Part shown: piece after piece, positions 26,178-35,958 of the stretch
Numbering within the stretch: position 1 is the first letter of the stretch
How the letters are laid out: each line of letters starts with the position of its first letter
Assembly: GCA_963724195.1 (NCBI GenBank)
Contig: CAVRTQ010000018.1
Span: forward strand, 304,523-368,522
Length of the DNA: 64,000 nucleotides
Source: Solirubrobacter sp963724195
GTDB taxonomy: Bacteria > Actinomycetota > Thermoleophilia > Solirubrobacterales > Solirubrobacteraceae
Direction: 5' to 3'
Notes under the pieces: model-generated
Databases searched by the model: none
Seen by the model: only the letters and a program-made list of their open reading frames with translations
What the model was told of the DNA's origin: nothing
Translations under genes and position numbers: made by a program

Positions 26178-28834
26178 TCACACCTTCCAGGGCGCGGGGC
26201 GTTCGGGGTCGATGTGGTAGGACTCGATGGCCTTCTTCGGCGCGTCCGCGTCGATCTTGCCGGTCTTGGCCAGTTCGGTCACCGCCGCCAGGACGACGTG
26301 GTGGCGGTCCACCTCGAAGAACGAGCGCAGCGTCTTGCGGTAGTCGCTGCGGCCGAAGCCGTCCGTGCCGAGCACGCGGTACGGGGCCTTCACGAACGGG
26401 CGGATCTGATCCGCGAACGCGCGCATGTAGTCCGTCGACGCCACCACCGGGCCGGTCGCTTCCCCGAGCTGGCGCTCGACCCAGGAGCTGCTTGGGGTCC
26501 TCACCCGGGTGGAACAGATTCCAGCGCTCGACCTCCTGGCCGTCGCGCGCGAGCTCCGTGAAGCTCGGGACGCTCCACACGTCCGCGGCCACGCCGAAGT
26601 CGTCGGCCAGCAGCGTCTGCGCCTCCAGCACCTCGCGCAGGATCACGCCGCTGCCGAGCAGCTGCAGCTGCGCCTCGCCCTCGGCGGCCGGCGCGCAGCT
26701 TGTACATCCCGCGCAGGATGCCCTCCTCGGCACCGGCCGGCATGGCCGGGTGCTGATAGTTCTCGTTCATCAGCGTGAGGTAGTAGAAGACGTCTTCCTG
26801 CTCTTGCAACATCCGCCGCAGCCCCTCGCGGATGATCACGGCGAGCTCGTAGCCGTAGGTGGGGTCGTAGGAGACGCAGTTCGGGATCGTCGCGCTGAGC
26901 AGGTGCGAGTGCCCGTCCTCGTGCTGCAGGCCCTCGCCGTTGAGCGTCGTCCGGCCCGCGGTGCCGCCCAGCAGGAACCCGCGCGTGCGGCTGTCGCCGG
27001 CGGCCCAGGCGAGGTCGCCGACCCGCTGGAAGCCGAACATCGAGTAGTAGATGTAGAACGGGATCGTCGCCGTGCCGTGGTTGGAGTACGACGTGCCCGC
27101 GGCGATCCAGGAGGACATGGCGCCGGCCTCGTTGATGCCCTCCTGCAGCACCTGGCCGTGCTTGTCCTCGCGGTAGAACATCAGCTGGTCGCGGTCCTCG
27201 GGCGTGTACAGCTGGCCGAGCTGGCTGAAGATCCCGAGCTGGCGGAACAGCCCCTCCATGCCGAACGTGCGCGACTCGTCGGGCACGATCGGGACGATCC
27301 GCTTGCCGAGCTGCTTGTCGCGCAGGAGCGTCGACAGGATGCGGACGAAGCTCATCGTCGTGGAGACCTCCCGGTCCCCCGTGCCGTCGAGCTGGGACTG
27401 GAACGCGCTCAGCTCCGGCGTCGGCAGCGACTCGGCCTTGCGGCGGCGAGCCGGCAGCGAGCCGCCCAGCTTCTCGCGCTGCTCGCGGATGAACTCGGCC
27501 TCGGGCGAGCCCTTCGGCGGCTTGTAGAAGTCGAGGTTGCGGACCTGCTCGTCGGTGATCTCGAGCTCGAAGCGGTCACGGAAGGAGAGCAGCGCCTCCT
27601 CGTTCATCTTCTTCTGCTGGTGGGTGATGTTCTGGCCCTCACCCGCCGTACCCATGCCGTAGCCCTTGATGGTCTTCGCGAGGATGACCGTGGGCTGGCC
27701 GTGGTGCTCGGTCGCCGCCTTGTACGCCGCGTAGACCTTGCGCTGATCGAGACCGCCGCGGTTGAGCGCCCAGATCTGGTCGTCGCTCATGTCCTTGACC
27801 ATCTCGCGCAGCTCCGGCTTGGTGCCGAAGAAGTGCTCACGGACGTAGGCGCCGTTGCGCGACTTGTAGGTCTGGTAGTCGCCGTCGAGCGCCTCGTTCA
27901 TCCGCGCGAGGAGATGCCCCTCGTCATCACGGGCGAGAAGCGGATCCCAGCGAGAGCCCCAGATCGTCTTGATGACGTTCCAGCCGTTGCCGCGGAAGTT
28001 GGTCTCCAGCTCCTGGATGATCTTGCCGTTGCCGCGAACCGGGCCGTCCAGGCGCTGCAGGTTGCAGTTGATGACGAAGATCAGGTTGTCGAGCTTCTCG
28101 CGGCCCGCCATCGAGATCGCGCCCAGCGATTCAGGCTCGTCGGTCTCGCCGTCGCCCAGAAAGGCCCAGACCTTGCGGCCGGCGGTCTCGGCGAGGCCGC
28201 GGCCCTGCAGATACTTCATGTAGCGGGCCTGGTAGATCGCCATCAGCGGGCCGAGGCCCATCGAGACCGTCGGGAACTGCCAGAAGTCCGGCATCAACCA
28301 CGGGTGCGGATAGGAGCTCAGGCCCGTCTTGTAGGCCTCGGTGCGGAAGTTCCGCATCTGCTCCTCGGGGATCCGCCCCTCGAGGAAGGCTCGCGCGTAC
28401 ACCCCCGGGCTCGAGTGCCCCTGCATGTACACGAGGTCGCCGCCGTGGTTGTCCGACGGCGCGTGCCAGAAGTGGTTGAAGCCCGTCTCGTAGAGGACGG
28501 CCGCGCTCTGGTAGGACGCGATGTGGCCGCCGAGCTCGGAGCTCGTCTTGTTCGCGTTCAGGATCGTCGCGATCGCGTTCCAGCGGACGATGCTGCGTAC
28601 TCGCCGCTCCAGCGCCTCGTCGACGGGATGAGCTGGCTCATCCTGCGGCGGGATCGTGTTCAGATAGGGCGTGTTGCCCGCGGGCGCGGGTGTGGCGCCG
28701 CTCAGCTGAGCGTGTCCGACGACGCGTTCGAGCAGGAACTGAGCGCGCTGCGGGCCGTCGCTGGCGACGACCGCATCGAGCGCCTCAAGCCACTCGCGTG
28801 TCTCCTGGGGATCTACCTCGACCTGCGATGCCAT
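26178..28834 (-). CDS. aceE: Pyruvate dehydrogenase E1, homodimeric type, two frameshifts
   Basis: ATG 28834 follows GAGGAG and starts MASQVEVDPQETREWLEALD, typical of AceE. The thiamine-diphosphate site is VWAFLGDGETDEPESLGAIS and FVINCNLQRLDGPVRGNGKI; other family blocks are WNAIATILNANKTSSELGGH, MQGHSSPGVYARAFLEGRIP and HEDGHSHLLSATIPNCVSYD. Frame changes near 26703 (after LRGMYKL) and near 26490 break the last quarter, but the neighbouring frames supply AQLQLLGSGVILREVLEAQT and VASTDYMRAFADQIRPFVKA, ending RPAPWKV at 26178. The total of about 885 residues is normal. It decarboxylates pyruvate in the E1-E2-E3 complex and is first in its operon. Confidence 0.94.
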
Positions 28835-28916
28835 TGCTGCTCCTCGATCTCCTCGGTGCGCGGCCATTGTGGCTCATCAGCCCCGCTCGGGTGAGCCTGC
28901 CCGAAATCTGCGTTCC

Positions 28917-28922
28917 ATGATA
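28917..28922 (-). promoter_or_regulatory. Possible -10 of the aceE operon
   Basis: TATCAT on the minus strand (28922-28917) lies about 82 bases before the aceE ATG. GTCACA is found about 17 bases further upstream as a weak -35. It sits in the gap shared with the divergent uricase gene. Confidence 0.35.
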
Positions 28923-28962
28923 CGAAAGATCGCGTCCGTGTGACGAAATGCGATCATTTTCG
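28923..28962. promoter_or_regulatory. Imperfect inverted repeat in front of uricase, possible operator
   Basis: The arms CGAAAGATCGC (28923-28933) and GCGATCATTTTCG (28950-28962) are inverted with a two-base bulge and a 16-base spacer, ending one base before the uricase ATG at 28964. It abuts the candidate aceE -10, so a bound regulator could affect both divergent genes. Confidence 0.4.
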
Positions 28963-28963
28963 G

Positions 28964-29812
28964 ATGCCACGGCTCGGGATCAACCAGTACGGCAAGGCGG
29001 AGACGCATCTCGTTCGGGTGATGCGGGACAGTGACACGCACGAGGTGCGCGATCTCCTCGTCTCGGTGGCGCTGTCGGGGGAGCTTTCGGCCGTCCACCT
29101 CGAGGGCGACAACTCCGCGGTGCTCGCGACGGACACGCAGAAGAACACGGTCTACGCGTTCGCCAAGGAGCACGGGGTCGGGACGCCGGAGGAGTTTGCG
29201 GCGATCTTGGCGCGGCACTTCGTGGGCGGCGCGATCACGCAGGCGCGGGTCGAGGTGCGCGAGGTCACGTGGTCGCGGATGGGCGCGCACGCGTTCGTGC
29301 AGGCGGATCGGACGGTCCGGGTGGCGGTCGTCGTGGCCGCTGAGTCCGCGCTGTGGACGCTGTCGGGGATCTCCGGGCTGGTGGTCTTGAAGACGACCGA
29401 CTCCGAGTTCCACGGCTTCCCGCGCGATCGCTACACGACGCTGGCCGAGACGACCGACCGGATGCTCGCGACCGAAGTGAGCGCGCGCTGGCGCCACGAC
29501 GGGACGGCGTCCTTCGAGGACGCGCGCAGCGCACTGCTGCGCACGTTCGCCGGGCATCACTCGCTGTCGCTGCAGCAGACGCTCTACGCGATGGGCTCGG
29601 CGGTGCTCTCGGACTGTCCGAGCGTGGACGAGATCCGGCTCTCGATGCCCAACAAGCACCACTTCGTCGTGGACCTGACGCCGTTCGGGCTCTCCAACGA
29701 GAACGAGGTGTTCCACGCGGACGACCGGCCGTACGGGCTGATCGAGGGCGCCGTGCTGCGCGACGACGCCGCCGATCCCGGCCCGCTGTGGGACCCCTAT
29801 CCCTTGATCTGA
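28964..29812 (+). CDS. Urate oxidase (uricase)
   Basis: The 282-residue cofactor-independent uricase converts urate to 5-hydroxyisourate. The first T-fold domain starts MPRLGINQYGKAETHLVRV, with the catalytic Lys, and continues DNSAVLATDTQKNTVYAFAK, with the catalytic Thr. The second domain holds LVVLKTTDSEFHGFPRDRYT (substrate-binding Phe and Arg), SLQQTLYAMG and RLSMPNKHHFVVDLTPFGL. ATG at 28964 matches the family start; a GTG 24 bases upstream is possible. It diverges from aceE and overlaps nothing. Together with guaD and the allantoin genes it forms a purine-degradation route spread over 22 kb. HIU hydrolase and OHCU decarboxylase are not in the window. Confidence 0.93.
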   Translation: MPRLGINQYGKAETHLVRVMRDSDTHEVRDLLVSVALSGELSAVHLEGDNSAVLATDTQKNTVYAFAKEHGVGTPEEFAAILARHFVGGAITQARVEVREVTWSRMGAHAFVQADRTVRVAVVVAAESALWTLSGISGLVVLKTTDSEFHGFPRDRYTTLAETTDRMLATEVSARWRHDGTASFEDARSALLRTFAGHHSLSLQQTLYAMGSAVLSDCPSVDEIRLSMPNKHHFVVDLTPFGLSNENEVFHADDRPYGLIEGAVLRDDAADPGPLWDPYPLI

Positions 29813-29820
29813 CAGCGGCG

Positions 29821-31804
29821 CTAGGCCACGCCCGCGGCGATCAGTTGCTCCCAGATCACGGACTGGTCGACGACCTCGACCTCGAGCTTCTCGGCCTTGG
29901 CGATCTTGGAGGCGCCGACGTCGGCGCCGGTGATGAGCATGTCGGTGCTGGCGGAGACGGAGGAGGCGGTGGTGGCGCCCGCTCGCTCGCACAGGCGTTG
30001 GAACGCGGGGCGCGGGACCTTCTCGCCGCTGCGGGGGTCGGCGATCGAGCCCGTGATCACGACGGTCTTGCCTTCCAGCGGCGCACCCGACACGACCTCG
30101 GGCGGGAGGTCCTCGTCGCGCACGTCAAGGGACACACCGAGTTCGCGGAGCCGCTCGATCTCGGGGCGCACCCGCTGCAGGTGGTTCGTCAGCGACTCGG
30201 CGACCTTCGGGCCGATGTCGTCGACGGCGACGAGCTTCTCCAAGCCCGCGTCGGCCACTTCCTCCAGGGAGCCGAACCCCGCGCGGCACAAGCGCGCCGC
30301 GGTGCCCTCCGAGGCCATCGGGATGGCAAGCCCGATCAACGCGCGCCGCAGGCCCACGTTCCGCGAGGCGTCGATCGACTCGATCATCCGGTCCGCGCTC
30401 ACCTCGCCGATGCGGTCGAACTCCAACAGCCGCTCGCGGGTCAACGCGTAGAAGTCCGAAGGGTGCTCGAGATCGCCCGAGGCGGCGAGCCGCTCGATCC
30501 AGACCGGCCCGACCGCCTCGATGTCGGCGGCGGCGCGGGAGGCCCAGTGGATGAGCCGCCGCACGGTCTGCGCCGGGCAGGCGAGGTTCGTGCAGAACAG
30601 CTCGCGCGAGTCCCCGCGCTCCGTCAGCGGCTCCCCGCACGAGGGACATTCCGAGGGCGGGACGATGTCGCGCTCCTCCCCCGTGCGCTTGGACGCATCC
30701 AGGACACCCGCGACGAACGGGATGACGTCGCCGGCGCGGCGGACGAGCACGGTGTCGCCGATCTTGATCCCGCGCGCCCGGATGACCTCCTGGTTGGCCA
30801 AGCGTGGCGCGCGTGACGGTGGTCCCGCCGACGAACACGGGCTCCAGCCACGCGACGGGCGCGATCTTGCCGGTCTTGCCGACGTCCCACACGACGTCGC
30901 TCAACACCGTCGTCTTCTCCTCGGCCGCGAACTTGAAGGCCAAGGCGCCGCGCGGTGAGGACGAGCGCGTCCCGGCGGCCGCGAACGCGTCCCGGTCGGC
31001 CAGCCGCAGCACGGCGCCGTCGAGGTCGTAGTCCAGCTCACCGCGATCAGCCTCGATCGCGCTGATCACGTCCTGCGCCGCGGCCGCGTCGTCGCAGTGC
31101 CGCATCCCCGCCGGATCGAAGCCCAGCGCGCGCAGCCCTTCCTCCAGGTCGGCGGCCGCCCCCTCCGACGCGTCCAGATCGAACGCGAAGAAGTGCAGGC
31201 GCCGCTCGGAGACCGTCGCCGGGTCCTTCGCGCGGATCGTCCCCGCCGCGGCGTTGCGCGGGTTGATCAGCGGCTTGTCGGGATGCGCCTCGTTGTAGGC
31301 GGCGAACGTGGACCGGAGCATCACGGCCTCGCCGCGCACCTCCACGCGCCCCGCGGACGACACCGCAGCGGGCACGCCGTCCACCAGCGCGCGCACGAGC
31401 ATGGTCACGTCGTCGCCGGTCGTCCCGTCGCCGCGCGTGACGGCCCGCGCCAGGCGCCCGTCCTCATAGACGACCGCCAAAGACAGCCCGTCGAGCTTCG
31501 GCATGACCACCACCGACTGCCCCGGGAAGCGCGCGAAGAACGCCTCGACCTGCTCGGGCCTGGTCGCCTTCTCCAGCGACAGCATCGGCCGCGAGTGCCG
31601 GACCGGCGCGTGCAACACGCCCGGGGCGCCGACCTGCTCCAACGGATTCGGATCGGGAGCCAACTCGGGATGCTCCGCGAGCAACCCGCGCAGCTCGTCC
31701 TCCAACGCGTCGTACTCCGCGTCCGCCACCCGCGGCGCGCCTTCGTAGTACGCCTCACGCAGCGCGATCAGCTGCGCCGCCAGCTCGTCGATCCGTTCCT
31801 TCAC
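29821..31804 (-). CDS. ligA: NAD-dependent DNA ligase LigA, one frameshift
   Basis: Domains in order: Ia and adenylation (MKERIDELAAQLIALREAYY, EYDALEDELRGL, catalytic Lys in VVMPKLDGLSLAVVYEDG, GEAVMLRSTFAAYNEAHP, LINPRNAAAGTIRAKDP), OB fold (VGKTGKIAPVAWLEPVFVGG; then NQEVIRARGIKIGD), a four-Cys zinc finger (CPSCGEPL, CTNLACPAQ), helix-hairpin-helix repeats and a C-terminal BRCT domain (about 580-660: GKTVVITGSIADPRSGEKVP). One extra base near 30802 breaks the frame in the conserved TRATLxNQEV stretch. Total about 660 residues, normal. LigA seals nicks in replication and is essential, so the break is very likely a sequence error. Confidence 0.95.
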
Positions 31805-31859
31805 CCCCAGAAACCTACGCGCGGCCGGAGACAGACGTCCCCGGCCGCGCGCCGCACGC

Positions 31860-33369
31860 CTACTTGCGCTTGATCTCGTAGACGTTGCCCTGGGTGGAGG
31901 AGACGACGTACAGCGTCCCGTCCGGGCTCTCCTTGAGGTCCGGCGTGACGCCGAAGTTCTCGCCGAAGAGCAGCGACTCGGACTCGGTGATCTCGTACTT
32001 GGCCACGTTGTCGGCGACCTTGTCCTTCAGGCGGCGATCGTCCGGGTCGACCTCCTTGCGGTTGTTGGAGATCGGCAACCGGAACAGGTTCCCTCCCCGC
32101 AGCGAGCCTCGGGCGGACCCGACGAACAGGTCGCCCTTGTACTCCTTGCCGAGCTCACGGCCGGAGATGAAGTCGATGCCGCCCGGGGCGACCTCGTACT
32201 TCCAGGTCGATCTCCGGATCGCTGAACTTCGAGCCGGGAGCTTGAAGAGGCGGTCGTAGGCCTCATGCGGCGTATCGGCGATGTTGATCGGGTCCCAGCG
32301 GAGTCTGCTGGAGCCCGTAGTAGCAGTCCGGCGCGGCCGGGTCGGGCGGGACCGGGCCGCGCGTTCGTCTCGATCGCCTTGAACTGCGCGACGCGCGAGA
32401 GCGGACCCATGACCTGGACCCAGCCGGAGTTGAAGCCGTCCTCGACGCGGTTGATCTCGCTGAAGGAGTCGTCGCCGTTCTCCTGCTCCCACAGATCCCC
32501 GCTGAACGGGTCGAACGCCATGCCGAAGCCGTTGCGCAGACCGTACGCGTAGACCTTCTTGAGCGACGCGCCGACCGAGCCTCCGCGCTCGGCCCCGAGC
32601 CGGTAGAACGGGTTGTCGCGCGGCGCCGTGCCGTCCGGGTTCAGGCGCAGGATCACGCCCGTGAGGTGGTTCGCGTCCGGGTCCGGCCCGCCGAACTGGT
32701 CGTCGCCGATCTCGCCGTCACCGGGCGGGAACACGAACGGCCCGTCGACCAGGTTCTGCGCTGCCCGCGCCGGCCGGTGTCGCCGACCTGCAGGTAGATC
32801 GTGCCGTCCTTCGGGTCCGATGCGCAGCACGCCGCCGTTGTGGTTGCCGCGGTACAGCGGCACCGCCGGGTTCGTGCGGTTCGTCGCGTCCTCCTGCAGC
32901 GCGCGGCCGCGGTGCAGCGTCTTCTCGTAGACCAGCGCCGTCCCGTCCCAGTGGAAGCGGTCCAGCCGGTTGCCGCGCATCGGCACCGCGTCGCCGAGGC
33001 GCGTTGTCCGCCGGCTGCGTCGTCTCGCTCCAGTACAGGTAGACCGAGCCGTTGAACTTGAAGTACTTGTCGAGCGCGATGCCGAGCAGCCCGCGCTCGG
33101 AGTTCGAGTTGACCGTCAGATCCAGGACGACCGAGGCCACGCCGTCCTTGACCCGCTTGACCTGCCCGGTCGCCTTCTCCAACACGAAGAAGTCGTCGTT
33201 GCCGATGAACTCCATCTGCACGGGCTGAGCCAGCCCGCCCACGACCGTCTTGACCTCCAACTTGGAGTCCACGACGGTCGGCGTCGTCTGCGCCATCGGC
33301 CCCGCTCGCGAACGTCAGCCCGCCGACGACGGCAGCCGCCAGCGCGGCGGTGTTGCGCACCGATTTCAT
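31860..33369 (-). CDS. Secreted glucose/sorbosone dehydrogenase-type beta-propeller, many frameshifts
   Basis: ATG 33369 follows GGAGG and starts a signal peptide (MKSVRNTAALAAAVVGGLTF, ASG). Pieces in three frames give the PQQ-type sugar dehydrogenase propeller: TVVGGLAQPVQMEFIGNDDF, SERGLLGIALDKYFKFNGSV, YLYWSE, RGNHNGGVLRIGP, GTIYLQVGDTG, GGPDPDANHLTGVILRLNPD, AYGLRNGFGMAFDPFSGDLW, EQENGDDSFSEINRVEDGFN, YEVAPGGIDFISG, and the C-terminus NFGVTPDLKESPDGTLYVVS. The HNGG motif and the LRNGFG motif are typical of the family. At least six single-base changes occur. About 502 residues are expected. The substrate and whether PQQ binds cannot be told. Sequence error is favoured, but a pseudogene is not excluded. 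Confidence 0.72.
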
Positions 33370-33450
33370 CCCCACCTCCGATTGTGTTTCGTGACCCCCC
33401 ACCGCGACCTACGCACGAACTCGCACGCCGGTTCGACAGAATCAGTGGCG

Positions 33451-34851
33451 ATGTTGGAAAGGCGAACGAAGATCGTCGCGACGCTCGGCCCCGCGACCGA
33501 TGCCGATGGCATGCTCGACCGGCTGGTTGCAGCCGGTGTGGACTGCGCACGGCTGAACTGCTCTCACGGCACCCACGAAGACCTGCGGCGCCGAGCCGCC
33601 GCGGTGCGCGAAGCGGCACACCGCGCCGGCCGACCCCTCGGCCTGCTCTTTGACCTGCAGGGTCCGAAGCTCCGGCTCTCGGGCGATGTGGAGACCCAGA
33701 CGGTGGAGGTCGGTGAACAGGTCACCTTCAGCGCCACCGGGAAGCCCGGCACCATCAAGGTGGAGTTCGACAAGTTCGCCGCCTTGGTCACCGAACGGTC
33801 ACAGGTCGTGATCGGGGACGGCGTGCCGCGGTTCGCGGTCGAGCGCATCGACGGCGACGACGTCGTCGTCCGTGCCGTCTCCCCCGGCCCGCTGTCTCCG
33901 CGCAAGGGCATCAACGTGACCTACGCGCGGCCGGAGCTCCCGGCCATCACCGAGAAGGACATCGCCGACCTCGCGCTCGCGATCGAGCTGGGCGCGGACT
34001 TCATCGCGCTCTCGTTCGTGCGCTCGGCGGCGGACATGCAGCAGCTGCGGGAGATGGCGGTCGCGCAGGGCAGCGACGCGCGGCTGATCGCCAAGGTGGA
34101 GAAGATCGAGGCGTACGAGGCCCTCGACGAGATCATCACGGCCTCCGACGGGTTGATGGTCGCCCGTGGTGACTACGGCGTCGAGGCGGGCGTGGCCCGG
34201 GTACCGCTGATGCAGAAGGACACGATCCGGCGCGCCACCCAGGCGGGCAAGTTCGTGATCACGGCGACGCAGATGCTCGAGTCGATGATCCAGGCCCCGG
34301 AGCCGACCCGCGCGGAGGCCACGGACGTCGCCAACGCCGTGATCGACGGCACGAGCGCGGTCATGATGTCGGCCGAGACGAGCGTCGGCGCCTATCCGCT
34401 GGAGTCCGTGCAGGCGATGGCGGAGATCGCCCAGGCCGCCGAGGAGTCGCCGCTGATCCTCGGCCGGGCGAAGCCGACGCCGCAGTCGCAGATCAGCCAC
34501 GCCGTGATGCAGGCGGCGGTGGAGCTCGCCGAGCAGGTGGACGCCGCCGCGCTCGTGATCCCGACCGCCACCGGCGGCGGGGCGCGGATGTGCGCGAAGT
34601 ACCGCAAGAAGCGCCCGATCCTCGCGCTCGCCCACCAGGAGGGCATCGCTGACCAGCTGACGCTCGAGTGGGGCGTCTACCCGACCACCACGGAGACGGC
34701 GGATTCCGTCGACGAGATGATCGACACGGCGCTGGAGAAGGCCCGCGACTGGGCCGGGCTGCCGTCCGGGGCCCGCGTCGTGCTCACCTCCGGCCGGCAG
34801 ACGGGCACGCCGGGCGCCACGAACCTCGTGATGGTGCGGGAGATCCCCTGA
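33451..34851 (+). CDS. pyk: Pyruvate kinase
   Basis: The 466-residue enzyme makes pyruvate and ATP from phosphoenolpyruvate. Motifs: RRTKIVATLGPATD at the start, ARLNCSHGTHED, FDLQGPKLRL, catalytic IAKVEKIEAYEALDEIITAS, DGLMVARGDYGVE, ATQMLESMIQAPEPTRAEAT, DVANAVIDGTSAVMMSAETS, and a C-terminal regulatory domain with ALVIPTATGGGARMCAKYR. ATG at 33451 gives the family start; GTG 33445 is an alternative. It diverges from the sugar-dehydrogenase-type gene. It is followed at 18 bases by an allantoate-type amidohydrolase, so pyk may be co-transcribed with the purine genes, an unusual neighbour for pyk. Confidence 0.96.
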   Translation: MLERRTKIVATLGPATDADGMLDRLVAAGVDCARLNCSHGTHEDLRRRAAAVREAAHRAGRPLGLLFDLQGPKLRLSGDVETQTVEVGEQVTFSATGKPGTIKVEFDKFAALVTERSQVVIGDGVPRFAVERIDGDDVVVRAVSPGPLSPRKGINVTYARPELPAITEKDIADLALAIELGADFIALSFVRSAADMQQLREMAVAQGSDARLIAKVEKIEAYEALDEIITASDGLMVARGDYGVEAGVARVPLMQKDTIRRATQAGKFVITATQMLESMIQAPEPTRAEATDVANAVIDGTSAVMMSAETSVGAYPLESVQAMAEIAQAAEESPLILGRAKPTPQSQISHAVMQAAVELAEQVDAAALVIPTATGGGARMCAKYRKKRPILALAHQEGIADQLTLEWGVYPTTTETADSVDEMIDTALEKARDWAGLPSGARVVLTSGRQTGTPGATNLVMVREIP

Positions 34852-34868
34852 GCGACGCGGCACGACGC

Positions 34869-35958
34869 GTGCTGGAGCGGGCGGACGAGTTGGCGGGCTT
34901 CACCGAGGAGCCGGGGCGGATCACGCGGCCGCTGGCGACGCCGGCGCTCGCGGCCGCCATGGCCCGCGTTCGGGAGTGGATGGTCGAGGCGCGACTGGAG
35001 CCCGTCTCGGACGCCATGGGCAACCTCGTCGGCCGCCGCGGGCCCGCGCCGCGGCTGATCATCGGCTCGCACCTGGACTCCGTCGCGGACGCCGGCCGCT
35101 ACGACGGCATCCTCGGCGTGCTGGTCGGGTTGGAAGTGGCCGCCGCGACCGACATCCCACTCGAAGTGGTGGCGTTCGCGGACGAGGAAGGACTGCGCTT
35201 TCAGTCGACGTTCCTCGGCAGCCGCGCGTACGTCGGCGCGATCACGCCCGAGGAGGAGGCGATGGTCGGGATCGAGCTGGGTGCGCCGCTGTTCGACGGC
35301 GCTTCCGGATACCTCGAGGTCCACATCGAGCAAGGGCCGGTGCTCGTCGCCGAGGGCGTGCCCCTCGGCGTGGTCACGGCGATCTTCGGCCAGTCGCGCT
35401 TCACCGTCACGTTCACCGGCGAGGCCGCGCACGCGGGGACGACGCCGATGACCATGCGCCACGACGCGCTGGCCGCCGCGGCCGAGTTCGTGCTCGCGGC
35501 CGAGCGGTTGGCGCGCGAGACGGAAGGCCTCGTCGCGACGGTCGGCAAGCTGCAGATCTCGCAGCGGCGCGGGCAACGTCGTCCCGGGGCACGTGGAGCT
35601 GTCGCTGGACGTCCGCCACGCCGACGACGTCGTCCGCGCCGATGCCATCGCGACGCTGCAGGGGGTGGGCCGGCCCGGCATCGACGTGAGCTGGACGCCG
35701 ATCCACGACCACGAGGCGACGCCGTGCTCGCCCGGGCTGCAGGCGAAGCTCGCCGAAGCGGTGGCCGCGACTGGACAGCCGGTCCTTCAGCTGCCCAGCG
35801 GCGCCGGGCATGATGCCGTGACGCTGTCCGGACTGACCGACATCGCGATCCTGTTCGTCCGCTCCACCGGCGGCAGCCACAACCCCGGCGAGGCGGTGAC
35901 CGAGCCCGACGTGGCGCTGGCGATCGACGTCGCGACGAGGTTCGCGTGCTCGATCTAG
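34869..35958 (+). CDS. Allantoate amidohydrolase / N-carbamoyl amino acid amidohydrolase (M20 family), one frameshift
   Basis: Zinc motifs of the M20 amidohydrolase group are present: LIIGSHLDSVADAGRYDGIL, EVVAFADEEGLRFQSTFLGS, YLEVHIEQGPVLVAEGVPLG, FTGEAAHAGTTPMTMRHDAL, and at the end LPSGAGHDAV and STGGSHNPGEAV. Near 35567 one base shifts the frame (after VATVGKLQIS); the product continues NVVPGHVELSLDVRHADDVV. The product of about 362 residues is shorter than the usual 400-410. GTG 34869 is the first standard start after pyk; a CTG at 34848 overlapping the pyk stop is possible. It overlaps the allantoinase start by 13 bases. Allantoate as substrate is inferred from that neighbour; hydantoinase-pathway carbamoylase is the alternative. 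Confidence 0.82.

Noticed and set aside
29353..30816. A 487-residue plus-strand frame overlapping uricase and ligA
   Set aside because: It is out of frame with uricase and antisense to ligA; both real genes have full motif sets.
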